The notes under the pieces: model-generated
What the model was told of the DNA's origin: nothing
The model's database searches: none
Seen by the model: only the letters and a program-made list of their open reading frames with translations
Made by a program: the position numbers and the translations under genes
Shown here: piece after piece, positions 22,786 to 34,649 of the stretch
Numbering within the stretch: the stretch's first letter is position 1
Layout of the letters: each line of letters starts with the position of its first letter
DNA from: Lota lota
Lineage: Eukaryota; Chordata; Actinopteri; Gadiformes; Lotidae
DNA length: 64,000 nucleotides
Assembly: GCA_026745465.1 (NCBI GenBank)
Contig: JACYXH010000505.1
Location: 246,412 to 310,411, forward strand
Reading direction: 5' to 3'

Positions 22786-24361
22786 ACTGCTCAAAAAAAT
22801 AAAGGGAACACTTAAACAACACAATGTAACTCCAAGTCAATCACACTTCTGTGAAATCAAACTGTCCACTTAGGAAGCAACACTGATTGACAATAAATTT
22901 CACATGCTGTTGTGCAAATGGAATAGACAACAGGTGGAAATTATAGGCAATTAGCAAGACACCCCCAATAAAGGAGTGGTTCTGCAGGTGGTGACCACAG
23001 ACCACTTCTCAGTTCCTATGCTTCCTGGCTGATGTTTTGGTCACTTTTGAATGCTGGCGGTGCTTTCACTCTAGTGGTAGAATGAGACGGAGTCTACAAC
23101 CCACACAAGTGGCTCAGGTAGTGCAGCTCATCCAGGATGGCACATCAATGCGAGCTGTGGCAAGAAGGTTTGCTGTGTCTGTCAGCGTAGTGTCCAGAGC
23201 ATGGAGGCGCTACCAGGAGACAGGCCAGTACATCAGGAGACGTGGAGGAGGCCGTATGAGGGCAACAACCCAGCAGCAGGACCGCTACCTCCGCCTTTGT
23301 GCAAGGAGGAGCAGGAGAAGCACTACCAGAGCCCTGCAAAATGACCTCCAGCAGGCCACAAATGTGCATGTGTCTGCTCAAACGGTCAGAAACAGACTCC
23401 ATGAGGGTGGTATGAGGGCCCGACGTCCACAGGTGGGGGTTGTACTTACAGCCCAACACCGTGCAGGACGTTTGGCATTTGCCAGAGAACACCAAGATTG
23501 GCAAATTCGCCACTGACGCCCTGTGCTCTTCACAGATGAAAGCAGGTTCACACTGAGCACATGTGACAGACGTGACAGAGTCTGGAGACGCCGTGGAGAA
23601 CGTTCTGCTGCCTGCAACATCCACCAGCATGACCGGTTTGGCGGTGGGTCAGTCATGGTGTGGGGTGGCATTTCTTTGGGGGGCCGCACAGCCCTCCATG
23701 TGCTCGCCAGAGGTAGCCTGACTGCCATTAGGTACCGAGATGAGATCCTCAGACCCCTTGTGAGACCATATGCTGGTGCGGTTGGCCCTGGGTTCCTCCT
23801 AATGCAAGACAATGCTAGACCTCATGTGGCTGGAGTGTGTCAGCAGTTCCTGCAAGAGGAAGGCATTGATGCTATGGACTGGCCTGCCCATTCCCCAGAC
23901 CTGAATCCAATTGAGCACTTCTGGGACATCATGTCTCGCTCCATCCACCAACGCCACGTTGCACCACAGACTGTCCAGGAGTTGGCGGATGCTTTAGTCC
24001 AGGTCTGGGAGGAGATCCCTCAGGAGACCATCCGCCACCTCATCAGGAGCATGCCCTGGCGTTGTAGGGAGGCCATACAGGCACGTGGATGCCACACACA
24101 CTACTGAGCCTCATTTTGACTTGTTTTAAGGACATTACATCAAAGTTGGATCAGCCTGTAGTGTGGTTTTCCACTTTAATTTTGAGTGTGACTCCAAATC
24201 CAGACCTCCATGGGTTGATAAATTTGATTTCCATTGATAATTTTTGTGTGATTTTGTTGTCAGCACATTCAACTATGTAAAGAAAAAAGTTTTTAATAAG
24301 ATTATTTCATTCATTCAGATCTAGGATGTGTTATTTTAGTGTTCCCTTTATTTTTTTGATT
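22786..24361 (+). mobile_element. Tc1-like DNA transposon, copy 1, inactive
   Basis: Left end ACTGCTCAAAAAAATAAAGG at 22786; right end the reverse complement (AGTGTTCCCTTTATTTTTTT) ending near 24361. The inverted repeats are about 35 bp. The outermost bases at the right end differ from the usual GCAGTG, so the element is worn there. It is closely related to the copy at 56632-58203 in the opposite orientation. It lies inside an L1 RT gene, splitting it. Confidence 0.92.
23082..24107 (+). pseudogene. Tc1-like transposase, one nonsense codon
   Basis: Likely start at Met 23082 ([12 protein letters not shown]); an upstream Met at 23037 is also in frame. It begins with paired-type helix-turn-helix DNA-binding segments ([20 protein letters not shown]), then the DDE core: FTDESRF (first Asp), MQDNARPH (second Asp), DLNPIEHFWD (Glu, DD34E spacing as in Tc1). 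A TGA at 23514-23516 interrupts the frame just before the first catalytic Asp, where the sister copy has a Trp codon ([12 protein letters not shown]). The rest is open to 24107. It cannot make a full transposase. Confidence 0.92.
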
Positions 24362-25000
24362 AGTTTAGTTGGATTTTCTAAGAATAATAATTTATCTGCG
24401 AAAGTGTAATTTCTTTGATCAGAGATTCCCTGTATCAGGAGATTAGCTCTTAATAATGCAGCCAGTGGAACGAGGGTGATAAAGATTCCCACTGGCGTGT
24501 ACCATGTCCCAGAGGAACCAATTCTGAGCAATGCACATTTACACTAACTCTAGATCTGGATTTTTAATATGTATATCCACTTAACAACATATCGTTAAAG
24601 CCTGTATAGCTGAGAGTCTGTTCTAAAAAGATCCAGTTGACCCTGTTCAATTCCTTCTCAGCATCTAAGCCAAGAAGCATTGACAGGGTGTCCCTATTGG
24701 CTACGAATGATAGTAAGTTCAAGGCTCTTCTGATATTGTCAGTTCCTTGTCGGTTATTCATTAAACATGTCTGATCCGGCTTTACAAGCATATTGATATG
24801 TTTTTTTGTATTTTACTTGCTACAACGGGGGTCAAGATTTAAAGTTCTGCATAGAGGAGGTTGTTGGGCATTAAGACATGCATTGAGTCAGGCATATTGT
24901 CTTTATGAATAACACTTATTACTGCACCTGACTATGGCTTGAGGCGGATCTAGGGCATAGTTATAGACTCTGCATAAGACTGGTGTTGACTCATTTACAA
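24362..25000 (-). mobile_element. L1-type LINE fragment, upstream RT part
   Basis: The minus strand reads KPDQTCLMNNRQGTDNIRRA then LLGLDAEKELNRVNWIFLEQ at 24564-24791, the standard L1 RT blocks (DQTGFI.NRQ.TDNIRR; SLDAEKAFDRV). Next, at 24380-24430, is YTFADKLLFLENP, a worn form of YADDLLLFL. This continues into the fragment at 22150-22785 across the Tc1 insertion. Broken by several stops and frame changes. Confidence 0.85.
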
Positions 25001-25061
25001 ATTATAGTCTCAAGGGAAGCCATCTACCCCTGGACATTTATTATTTGAAAATGTATATATT

Positions 25062-25063
<2 letters not shown>

Positions 25064-25094
<31 letters not shown>
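25064..25094. repeat. (TG)n microsatellite
   Basis: About 15 uninterrupted TG units, followed by TCATACAC. Likely length-variable. Confidence 0.95.
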
Positions 25095-25095
<1 letters not shown>

Positions 25096-26149
25096 ATACA
25101 CAAAATGAGATGAACACAAGCCCTTTTTTAATCAGCGTTCAGTCGTGTTCAGTCACAGCCAAAGTACTATTCCATTCAGAAGTCTGCATCCAGCCAAGTA
25201 CACTCCAAATGCCAGGATGTGTTCTTGCTCTGCCCATTTTATCAAGAATGCATCGGGATGTGACTTTTGTGGACTTGGGACAGCCAATTATCTCAGAATG
25301 CATTTCACAACAACCAGCGGCAATGGCAAAGGAGATAACTGTTAGTTATAATTCTGGGCAATTTGTATGCTTTTTTTGTCAAATTTTCTATTGTATGATT
25401 GATTTTGTCATTCATTTACCAATATGCAAACAGCCTTCGACAACCTTTTTCCAACCTTTTTTTGTGTAGGCTTCAGATCTTGGAACACTCGAAAATATAT
25501 ACATACATCCATTAATACTTTTAAAATTCAAACAAAAAGAGGCAGGGTTGTGCTTTATATCATATTCGCGTATTCTGCTCTTCAATTACAGAATAGCGGT
25601 ACTGCGTCCTGCCGTCCTCAGGAGTTTGTACTCCCGAGTATAACTTTGTGTACTTGGTATTTAGAAAAGTCCACGGTAATCTTTCTGTTCAGTCGGGTCC
25701 AAGCTGTGAAGCTGAAATGCCATTTCGATCTTGAACAATTAGACATTTGTAAATGTTACCTTAAGTTTAGTTTGATGTCTTCAACAGCGATAGGCCTTCG
25801 TGTTTTTATTTTTAGTTTACCAGTTGCGGTATAGTTTGTTTTGTCGAAGTGAAGCAAAGCTAGAACTAGCTAGCAGTGGCAATGCTCTGTTAAGGAGAAT
25901 CGCCATTGCATTCAGTGGCTGAGTCACGAGGCTTGTTTGAGCGTCAGGATCAGATGGAGAGTGAAAGGATAATCGGGGGACCTTGTTGGAAGCAGGATCC
26001 ATCAGATCAGTCATGATGGCATCAATTTAATATAACTGTTCTGTCTGTATATATTATATAGCGTATAATATATTAAGTATATTATATACCAAATATATAA
26101 AATGTCTCAACCGATTATGTCTCAAATAGATCATTGAACATTATTTATT

Positions 26150-26350
26150 CATCATTGCAGATACAATTGTGTGGGTTCCGTCTGTCAAACTAAAGAAAAT
26201 ATGTGAAATGTCTTAGATGAATGAATCCCATATGATGATAGGCTATAATATAGCACCTAATACAATACAACAACACAAGTGTGTGTTGTTGTGTCGGACC
26301 CACATCACCCAATGCACAGAGTTTAGTTCTCACTTGCTTGTCTTGTTTCG
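26150..26350 (+). repeat. dispersed repeat family Y, copy 2
   Basis: Resembles 20130-20340 over CCRTCTGTCARA, GATAGGCTATA, ACCTAATACAATA and GTGTGTGTTGTTG, ending near a TCTTGTTTCGTT that parallels CACTGTTTCGTTGG. Family unknown. Confidence 0.6.
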
Positions 26351-26589
26351 TTATTAGTCATTTTAATATAATTTTTGTATTTGAGTAAATCGTAAATGAA
26401 TTTTTATTTTACCTTTGAGTTTTATTAATTCAACTGCAATTGAATATCAAGAACACTTAAGAACACTATGAAGGAACTTTAGAAATGAACTTCAGTAAAC
26501 CAACTAAGTTAACCAAAATAAAAATAAAACCAATCCTAAAGTGTAGGTGAACACCCTGTTTCAGCTTGAGTTCGACCACTATGAGATAA

Positions 26590-26850
26590 AAAAAAAAAAA
26601 AAGCGTTTTGGGTTGACAATTCTAGGAAGGGGGGGGGGGGGGTTGTTATCCCCATGGTTACGACCCACGGCAACTTTGTGATACTTTTTTTGTGCCGTCG
26701 TTGTGTATGAGCGTCATAATGAGGTATATGAAAGGTGCCACACACCATGACATTATACTATAAGTGTCGGAGAAGCTCCGACACACACCATAGCGCTATG
26801 ATATAGGTGTCAGGGAAGCCTAACCCCCCCTCGGACGCGAACTTCATAAT
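26590..26850 (+). repeat. dispersed repeat family X, copy 1 (hairpin-bearing)
   Basis: Shares CCCCATGGTTACGACCCA, ACTTTGTGA, CCGTCGTTGTGTATGAGCGT and GTGTCxGGGAAGCCTAACCC with 56080-56460. It contains a perfect hairpin at 26764-26784: 9-bp arms GTGTCGGAG/CTCCGACAC around AAG. No coding signal. Confidence 0.7.
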
Positions 26851-26869
26851 CAAATAACTAGGACTGCAA

Positions 26870-27102
26870 GCAGTCACACAAGGTATTCACAGCCCACGCA
26901 CCGCCTTCCCCACGCACCGCCATTCCTGGTGGCCGCCCTTTTCGAGCCACGTCTCGCAAAACGCACGGTCGAGGTCAGACTTGAACGGGCGACACCGCGT
27001 CCATGCTGTGTCTCAAAATAAATCATGGCTGAGGTCGAATTCGAACCGGCGACCCTATGTTTGTGAGGCAGGAGCTGTATCACTACACTATGTGGACATG
27101 TC
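26870..27102 (-). mobile_element. tRNA-derived SINE-like element, copy 1
   Basis: On the minus strand it starts CATGTCCACATAGTGTAGTG (A-box-like) and carries GGTCGCCGGTTCGAATTCGA (B box), then a tail with GCGGTGCGTGGG and GAATACCTTGTGTGAC. It matches 51221-51410 in the opposite orientation. A B-box-like piece is duplicated inside this copy. Confidence 0.75.
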
Positions 27103-27834
27103 AAGTGCTGAGTTAAAATCATACTATGTTTTGAGAGTCTTCCATTAGTGGCTTATGAATGACTTATAAAGCGGTTTACTGGAAGTAAACACATCTAAAT
27201 AATCAAAGACATAGAGACACCCACACAAAGGCGCACACACAGACACACAAAAACACACAGACAAGGTGGTTTCATAGTAGATGTAGTTTATGTGTCATAT
27301 ACTCCCATCTGCTGGCGAATTGGTGCAATAATCATAAGAAAAATGTTAATTGACAATGCGTTTTTGTTGGGAAAGCTCTGGTTCTGTAGAAGATTTTTGA
27401 AGGTTTAACGAAAACTTCACTGTACAGCAGAATCGATCATGACGGACTATATGGTCCCAAAAGGATAAAATGTTCAGCATGTAAAATAAGACATATAAAC
27501 CAAGTTTCAGAAATGTTCATCAATAGGGGCAGAGGGGCTGATCCTTTAACTTTGACCGGATGTTATAGCGCCACCTATGCGCAATTCGCCGGCAGACTTT
27601 TTCGAGACCTGCTTACTCCGGATATGTATAAATCCCCCAAATTTGAAAACCTTTGATCACTCCACCGCGAAGATATAAGCGTTGCCAATCAAGAATAATA
27701 ATAATAGGCAACCGCGACAATAACAATAGGTATCCACAGATACGCTGTGAATACCAAATAAATCTGCTCTAAATTAGCTGTAAAGATTAGGAAGCAAAAA
27801 AGGTGGAATATTAAACGTCATACTTGATGAATCT

Positions 27835-27920
27835 TTGCAGATATAATTGTGTGTCTTCCATTTGTCTGAAACAAACCACATATATTAAATGTCTATTAAA
27901 CAAATCAATCAGATTTAACG
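27835..27920 (+). repeat. dispersed repeat family Y, short copy 3
   Basis: Shares CAGATATAATTGTGTG, CTGAAACAAACCA, ATATTAAATGTCT and AAACAAATCAATCA with the copy at 20130. The rest of the family is missing here. Confidence 0.55.
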
Positions 27921-28229
27921 ATATTTATATGTCTGTATTTCAGAGTCTACGTCACTGTAGTTAGGCGGCTACACAGTGTGTTTGTAAGAACTGTACAAAG
28001 TGAAAGCGAGAGACACATTATACTGCACAAGTTTTAGACTTGATGTGTATGGTATTGTTAATTTAGTCACAGGGTGACCCTTTTGATGAAGGGAAAGAGC
28101 GCAACTGAGAATTGTATTTGAGGACGAGAGAAGGGAAATCTTTTAGCCATTGGGGCTGAATCGAGTGCAGACTGATTCAGAAACATAGCTAGACAGCCGG
28201 TGTTTGCAAGAGGAGGCAAAAGACGATAC

Positions 28230-28722
28230 TGTGGCAACCCGGCTCCAGAGCAGCGCCCCAGGCGGCTCAGGGGAGCAGTGGTAGACGGAGTTTACCACCG
28301 CTCTCCGGAGGATCGCACACCGGAGCTCATTACCGCTGATGGCACTCAGCAAAATGCGTAACACCTGCGACGGAGGAGGAGAAAACATGGATATATAAGC
28401 GACACTCTGCGTATCTTGAGAGGAGGGACAGCCAAATGAATGACCGTTGAGCGGGAGACAAACACCGCTGAACCAGAACGCCGACGGAGGACTATCCCGC
28501 AACTAACCGGAGGGTCCACGGGAACCCCCGGCGACTGTTCCTGTCCAGCTTTGGAGAGGAGACGGAGAATATCGTCGCACAGTACTGAATAGTTATTTTG
28601 ATGGTAGGCACGGCCTAACCTGATATATTTTGTGTAAATAAATACGCCTTTTTTTGGCTTAAACTGACCTCTACCTTGTGTTCACTGGGGGGACGACCAT
28701 CTATACAAGCCGGGTTGCCACA
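28230..28722 (+). mobile_element. solo LTR of an LTR retroelement
   Basis: 493 bp with 15-bp perfect inverted ends TGTGGCAACCCGGCT and AGCCGGGTTGCCACA, flanked by ATAC on both sides (28226-28229, 28723-28726). It contains a TATA-like ATATATAAG near 28392 and a polyadenylation signal AATAAATA near 28638, both in + orientation. No internal coding region remains, as expected after recombination between two LTRs. Parent family not identified. Confidence 0.8.
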
Positions 28723-29107
28723 ATACCGTTTGGGTCATACAAAAAGCTGGTAACCCCTGGGTAGGGTGCCACAATGCAACTGAAAAAAGAAGCAGGGCCG
28801 ACACGCTACCCCACAGACAAAATACCAGCCCCCTGAGCAGCTTCCTGTGTCAGTTTGATGCAAAAATGTTGAAACACATCATTGAATGTACAAATGCAGA
28901 AGCTGCTAGAAATAATGCCTAACATTTTGACTGAACTGATGCCAAACTGAAGGTATTTGTTGGCTTATAATATGCAAGAGGCATATTTAGTACAGGTAGC
29001 ATGAAACTGGAGAAATTCTGGTCCACTCATTAAGGGCCACATTTTATTCATAGATACCATATATCTGCATTTTGATGACAATTATACAGAGCCTGCAGCC
29101 TCTACAG

Positions 29108-31892
29108 CATAGGTCAGTAACAGGCGGACCGCGGTCCGGGTCCGGACCTAGAAGCCGTCCCATACGGACCCGGACCTACAGCCAAAATAGAAGGTTTTGA
29201 ACTGACGGGGCGCTTCAATTTTAACCGGCGCAGCTTCTGTAGTCTTTACGGTAGTGGTTTAGCGGATGAGGAAACGTACAGACCAATTGCATGCGAGTTA
29301 AGCCATCCCACGTGATACTAATCGTTCCAGGCGGTAAACATTGCGACTCTGAAGACAGATGAGAGAGTTAGAGGCAAGTTACACATGAAAAGACGGCAGA
29401 AAGAAAAATAAAGCTAGCTATACAGGTAGAGAAAACAAAGGGAGGGAAGAGATATAACCGTTAGACGAGTGAGACGGAGAAAGGGAGATACAGACGAGTG
29501 AGACGGAGAAAGGGAGAGATACAGACGAGTGACGAGAGAAAGATAAGGAACAAATGGCGCTCTCCAAAAAAAGAAAAGTGGACAGTGAAAATAGAGCATT
29601 TAATCCAGAATGGACTGACTCATTTCTGTTCATACTTCCCACTGGGAGCACTAAACCAGTGTGTCTCATATGTTCAGAAACCGTAGCACTTATTAAAAGT
29701 GCCAAGGTGAAACGCCATTATGAGACAAAACATAAAGGTTTTGAACAAACATAGCCACTCAAATCTGAAGTGAGATCACAGAAAATAAGTAGTCTCAGAG
29801 CCCAATATGACCAGTCCACCAGGATCCTGAGCCACACATTCACTGCCCAACAACGTGGTCATGAGTGTTCCCTCAGAGTTGCTTGGATTTTGGGTCAACA
29901 CAAAAAGCCATTTACTGATGGAGGGGTTGTCAAAGAATGCATGAGTGCAGTTGAAACACTACTTGAGGGAAAACAAAAACAAGATCTTTGTGATAAAATA
30001 AAGCAAATACCCATGTCTGCATCATCTGCCACAAAGAAAAGTGAAATGTTAACTCAGGATGTGCTAACCCAGCTAGATGAAGCCATGCATAAGGCACCAT
30101 GTGTAGGTTTAGCTGTGGATGAGTCCACTGACATATGTGACAATGCTCAGCTGTTAGTGTATGTCAGGTTTTTCAACATAGACCAGAAAGCGTTCTGTGA
30201 AGACCTGTTAGGTGTCACTCCCCTTCAGACCAGTACTAGAGGAGAATACATCTACCTGGCCATTAAGGAGATGTTAACAAAGAGAGGAATAGAGGCAAAA
30301 CAAGTGGTTTCAGTAACCACAGATGGAGGCCCTGCTATGATAGGGAGATAGAAAGGAGCTGTAGCAAGACTGAAAGAGGACAATCCTGAGCTCATAGCTT
30401 ACCATTGCATCATTCATCAATCTGTCCTCTGCGCCTCCCTGTCAGATTAGCATGCTGAGGTGATGAAAATGATCAATTTTCTCAGGGCATCCTCTTCCTA
30501 CCAGCATCGCATGCTTAGGGAATTCCTCAGAGAAGTTGATGCCAATGCTGATGATCTTTTGCTGCACAACAATGTGAGATGGCTCAGTAAAGGTAGGGTG
30601 TTAGAGCGCTTTTGGTCTATCAGGAGGGAAGTAGCAGCTTTCTTGGCAGAGCTTAGAAGTCAGAAAGCAACACAGTTTTCTCTAGAAAATGAGAAACAGA
30701 TGGATAATGTGGCCTTTTTGGTTGATATCACTTCACATCTGAATGAACTGAATTTGAGGCTACAGGGCAAGGCCAATTGAATTTGTGAACTGATGACAGC
30801 TGTGCTCCTTTCAGAGGAAACTTGAGGTGTTCAAGGAAGACTTGCAGGGAGACTGTGCACACTTCCCATCAGTGCAGGAACAGGTTCAGGGACAGAGAGA
30901 TGTGTCTTCTTTGTTGACTTTATTGATAAGATGATCGTAAACTTCAGCAACCGATTTGACAGCTTCAGCTTTGGACAGCAGCTCACCATGTTCATTCAGA
31001 ACCCATTTCTCATCACAGATGTCCGGGGGTTCTCAAAGGAAGTCACACAGCACTTTAAATGGGTAAATGCTGTGCCTCTCCAGTTGCACATGGTTGATCT
31101 CCAAGCAGATGTGGCCCTGAAAGAGCAGTTTGTAAGAACTGACCCTTCCACTTTCTGGCTCCAAATGGTCTCTAAGACAGCTTTCCCAGGTCTGAGGAAA
31201 GTGGCCCTGTACATCTTGACCATGTTTGTCAGCGCATACAACTGCGAGGCAGCTTTCTCCACAATGAACATCATCAAAACGAAATATCGTTCCAGGCTCA
31301 CCAATGAGCACCTCCACATGTGTATGAGACTGGCGCTGACCCCATTCAAGCCCAGATTTAACATCCTGGCAGGACAAGCTAGAGCTCAATTCTCTCACTG
31401 AGCAAAAAAGTGTGTGAGTGGGATATAAGAGGGGAAGAAAGTGATGCAACTGTTCAATTGTTAAGATGTGTTGAGATTTATTATCTGTAAAATTGGTTGA
31501 GAATGTTGAGTCAAGATGTGAAACAGAAAAGGGAAATTCAAGCTTTTGCTCCCTTTTTTTTTATTTTTCTGAAGTTAAGCACTTTATTTGAACACGCACA
31601 ATTTTCACATTTTATTTATTTTCTCTTATTTTACAATTATATCTGCAGTCATACATATACTGTATATTCAATTCTATGATATGTTATAAAACATATTGTC
31701 AAAACGTTTTTGAATCGTACTGAATTCATTTGAATTGACAGTCAGGTATTGATTACATGCAGATGTTGATACAACTACTAAGCTACTTAAATATATATCA
31801 CACTAAATAGTTCGACATTATGATCTTCTGGACCTTTGCTTCAAGAATTTTTCTCTAACTGGACCTCTTTAAATTTTAGTTGAATACCCCTG
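29108..31892 (+). mobile_element. Charlie-like hAT transposon, near full length
   Basis: A perfect 8-bp target duplication CTCTACAG lies at 29100-29107 and 31893-31900. The ends are weakly inverted (CATAGGTCAGT and the reverse complement of CAGGGGTATTC). The length of 2.8 kb fits an autonomous Charlie-type hAT. The leader holds a 30-33 bp tandem repeat (GACGAGTGAGACGGAGAAAG, 29463-29537). The transposase is on + but interrupted. The element sits in the 31-kb ythdc2 intron in sense orientation. Confidence 0.92.
29554..31401 (+). pseudogene. Charlie-like hAT transposase with several nonsense codons
   Basis: Starts at Met 29554 (MALSKKRKVDSENR). It carries a BED-like zinc finger (CLICSETVAL...VKRHYETKH), then the RNase H-like core with VGLAVDESTD and VVSVTTDGGPAMIG (catalytic Asp regions), and the C-terminal block YNCEAAFSTMNIIKTKYRSR (Glu and hAT dimerisation). 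In-frame TAG codons stand at 29752-29754, 30349-30351 and 30448-30450. A TGA at 30778-30780 precedes a stretch with a frame change before the frame resumes at about 30931 and runs to 31401. At about 600 codons this is the size of Charlie/ZBED-type transposases. It is not a domesticated gene, because the reading frame is broken. Confidence 0.88.
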
Positions 31893-32330
31893 CTCTACAG
31901 CCTGCAGAGACGAGCACATTTGCCGCAATATCTGAGCTATTTGCCTGGGGACATTTATCACAGTAGACAAACTGTTTCCTACAAAAGCGTTCCGTCACCT
32001 TTGTAGGCAACATACCTGACATGTTTAGAATTACATTTGGATGGCGTTCGATGTTGATACCATATACATGAAGGATGCCATTCCTTAGTTAGGAAGATAT
32101 GTAAACAGGCTGCCTGGAGAATGACTAGCTGACAAATTTGCCGTGAAACTTACCAAACCTTCTTTGGGAAAAGGTTGAAATGTCGAGACTGATGATTATG
32201 TTAAATCAATCACACTTGCGAATAACCTTTTGACTCACAACACTACCTTGGTCGGAACAAGGAATAAAAGTTCTGAGCAATGTCTAGAGCAAACTGGCAC
32301 TGAAATGACAACGCTTTTCAACTACACTGA

Positions 32331-34496
32331 TTAGGATGTTCCTGATAAATCGACTAGTCGTTGCTGCGCTTGCTAGTCGGCATCAGAAATACTAGTACGT
32401 TAAACATTAACATTTTATAAATTTTCCGAGGAAAGCATTTATGATGAGATATGAATCATGGAAGCCTGCCATATATTGAATTCCACTATGCTTTCAATAC
32501 AATAATTAACTACAGTAAACAACTTTTAGTTTATCAAAACATTGAATGTCTTTTCTAATTAGGCTATTTTATTTAATCTGGTTAACAATTCTCAACAGCG
32601 CTCTTCACCTCAGTCAGTCACTGCGGTAAGGCACACTTGTCATTTGTGGTCAGTCTTTCTTTTAATTTAATTACGGTAATAGGATTGGATCAAATCTTGA
32701 AAATGGGTTGTTCAAAAGAAAAAATGGATTCTGAAATCGTATTAGATCACATAATCCAATCTTGGTTTAGATCTGGATCAAACCTTCAGTATGTGTTGTT
32801 CAAAACTTTAGTAGGATTGACATGAACTTTGATCCCAAAAATCAGAATTACCCTGATCCCAGCGGAAGGGTTGATTGAAGGAGAATTTCAGGAACAAAAT
32901 GTAATAAAACTTCAAAATTTGTGGAATAATACAACATTGAAGAACTCTGAACATTCTTTATTTTGTTAGCTATTGGACATGTATTTGATGTGGGTGTAAT
33001 GAGGGGTCCGACTGTTGAAATGAAAGAAATGGAAGGGGATGTTTGTATTGTTTTATTGTGCTGCTTTCTGTCTCATTGAATAAAAACAACAACAATGTTT
33101 AAATTTAAAAAACCCACACTGAGTGTTCTACCTGGTGTTCTATACATAGCTAGTAGGCCTAGGCTACATTACGATATGTAGGCTAGTCCCATTTAGTGCA
33201 CTTGTAATCCGGATGTAGTAATCCTGAAAAGTTTGTATCTAGATCATGGTGATCCAATCCAATGTTGCTTCGGAAAAACTGGCACAAAGGTAAAATGGAT
33301 TACCTGATTCTGGATAGCAAAAGATGAGATTTCCAAATCCGGATCATTCTCATCCCAGTTTTTGAACAACTGGGCCCTGGTTTTAATTAGATAGGCCTAT
33401 AGAAAAATAACCATAGATGTATGAACAAGCTCACACTCCCGCTGAAGGCTTGAACCCTGAAGCTGCACTCATACTGGCTTGCAACGCTCAGCTCACCCTG
33501 TACAAGTCGCTCCGGAGATGTGGTGTCGAAATGTTGAGGATTTCATTCAATTTCAAAGTAAAGAAACCATTATCCGCCTGATAGGGTTAGGGTTATTTAC
33601 TTAGGTCTTAACATTCTTTACTGAGTTTGAGCAACCGCGGCTCACTTGCCTACAGTAATCAGTAAGCTGATTGATAAAATAATTTTAAAGAAACTCATTC
33701 GTTGTTATTTCGATCCATAGGCTTAATCCAACCATAACATTAGACGAGAAACACTGAATTTTGGAGATATTGAATAAACTACAATATTTGTAATAAAACA
33801 ATCTAAAGCCAGGAGCGAAAAGGCACACTCGTGGTCCAAGTCACCAAGGGTCTAGCGGTGTTATCTGCTGGAACCTGACCGGCGTCCACCACCCATTTTT
33901 GCCCCACTCTAACACCAATGTTTCAGCTTTTCAGTTTTGAGTTTAACACTATTAGGCACAACTTTGATTGTCCCATTAGTTCCCAGCTTAAGAGCTCTTT
34001 ATTACTGAGGTTGAATATCCAATATATTTCCATCCTTCACTCTGTTTGACGAGATCAATACGCGCTGTAATAATCAGCAGGTATTGACTTATAATTGCTT
34101 TGATTTACATTCATGTATTGCATACAATCACAGCTAACAATTGCATACAAAATGAGTTAGCAAATAAGTTTACATGCACAGTTCATCCAGATACTTTTGT
34201 TTATTTTCTTAGTGCAGTTGTGGCACTTTCCCTGTCAAGGTTTTTGTTAGGATTTCTCATTAGATCTAACATGAACTTTATGTCTCCTTGAATCATTAGT
34301 TGTTTTGTAATATTTTCTCTTTCCAATTCTTAATGTTATGGAATTACTGTATCTTTAGCCTCTATATCTTGTTTCATTTTGTTATCAAAATGCCCAACAT
34401 TTTTAATTTACTCGATTTTTGACTGAGCTAATTCAAGTCGATTCAGTGATCTCTGAACGATGATTTGACTAGTCGACTATGATGGTAAAGCCCTAA
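32331..34496. mobile_element. possible nonautonomous hAT-like element
   Basis: The left end TTAGGATGTTCCTGATAAAT, followed by CGACTAGTCG, mirrors the right end, which as reverse complement reads TTAGGGCTTTACCATCATAG then TCGACTAGTC. No matching target duplication was found and no transposase is visible inside. The interior is AT-rich, with a segment (about 32680-33380) repeating AATCCRGAT and TTGTTCAAAA-type motifs that may be a second nested MITE. Confidence 0.4.
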
Positions 34497-34612
34497 TTTT
34501 CAAAGTGCAAAGGTTTATAACAATATCAATATCATAGTTTGTATTGAAATAGTATTTATAATGATTAAAATGCTTTCATAACTCAAATAACAATAAATAA
34601 TGCACCCAAACA

Positions 34613-34622
<10 letters not shown>

Positions 34623-34649
<27 letters not shown>
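34623..34649. repeat. (TA)n microsatellite
   Basis: About 13 uninterrupted TA units after GTGTGTG. Confidence 0.95.

Noticed and set aside
30996-31449. Minus-strand frames opposite the Charlie-like hAT transposase
   Set aside because: Antisense of the conserved C-terminal transposase coding block; no independent support.
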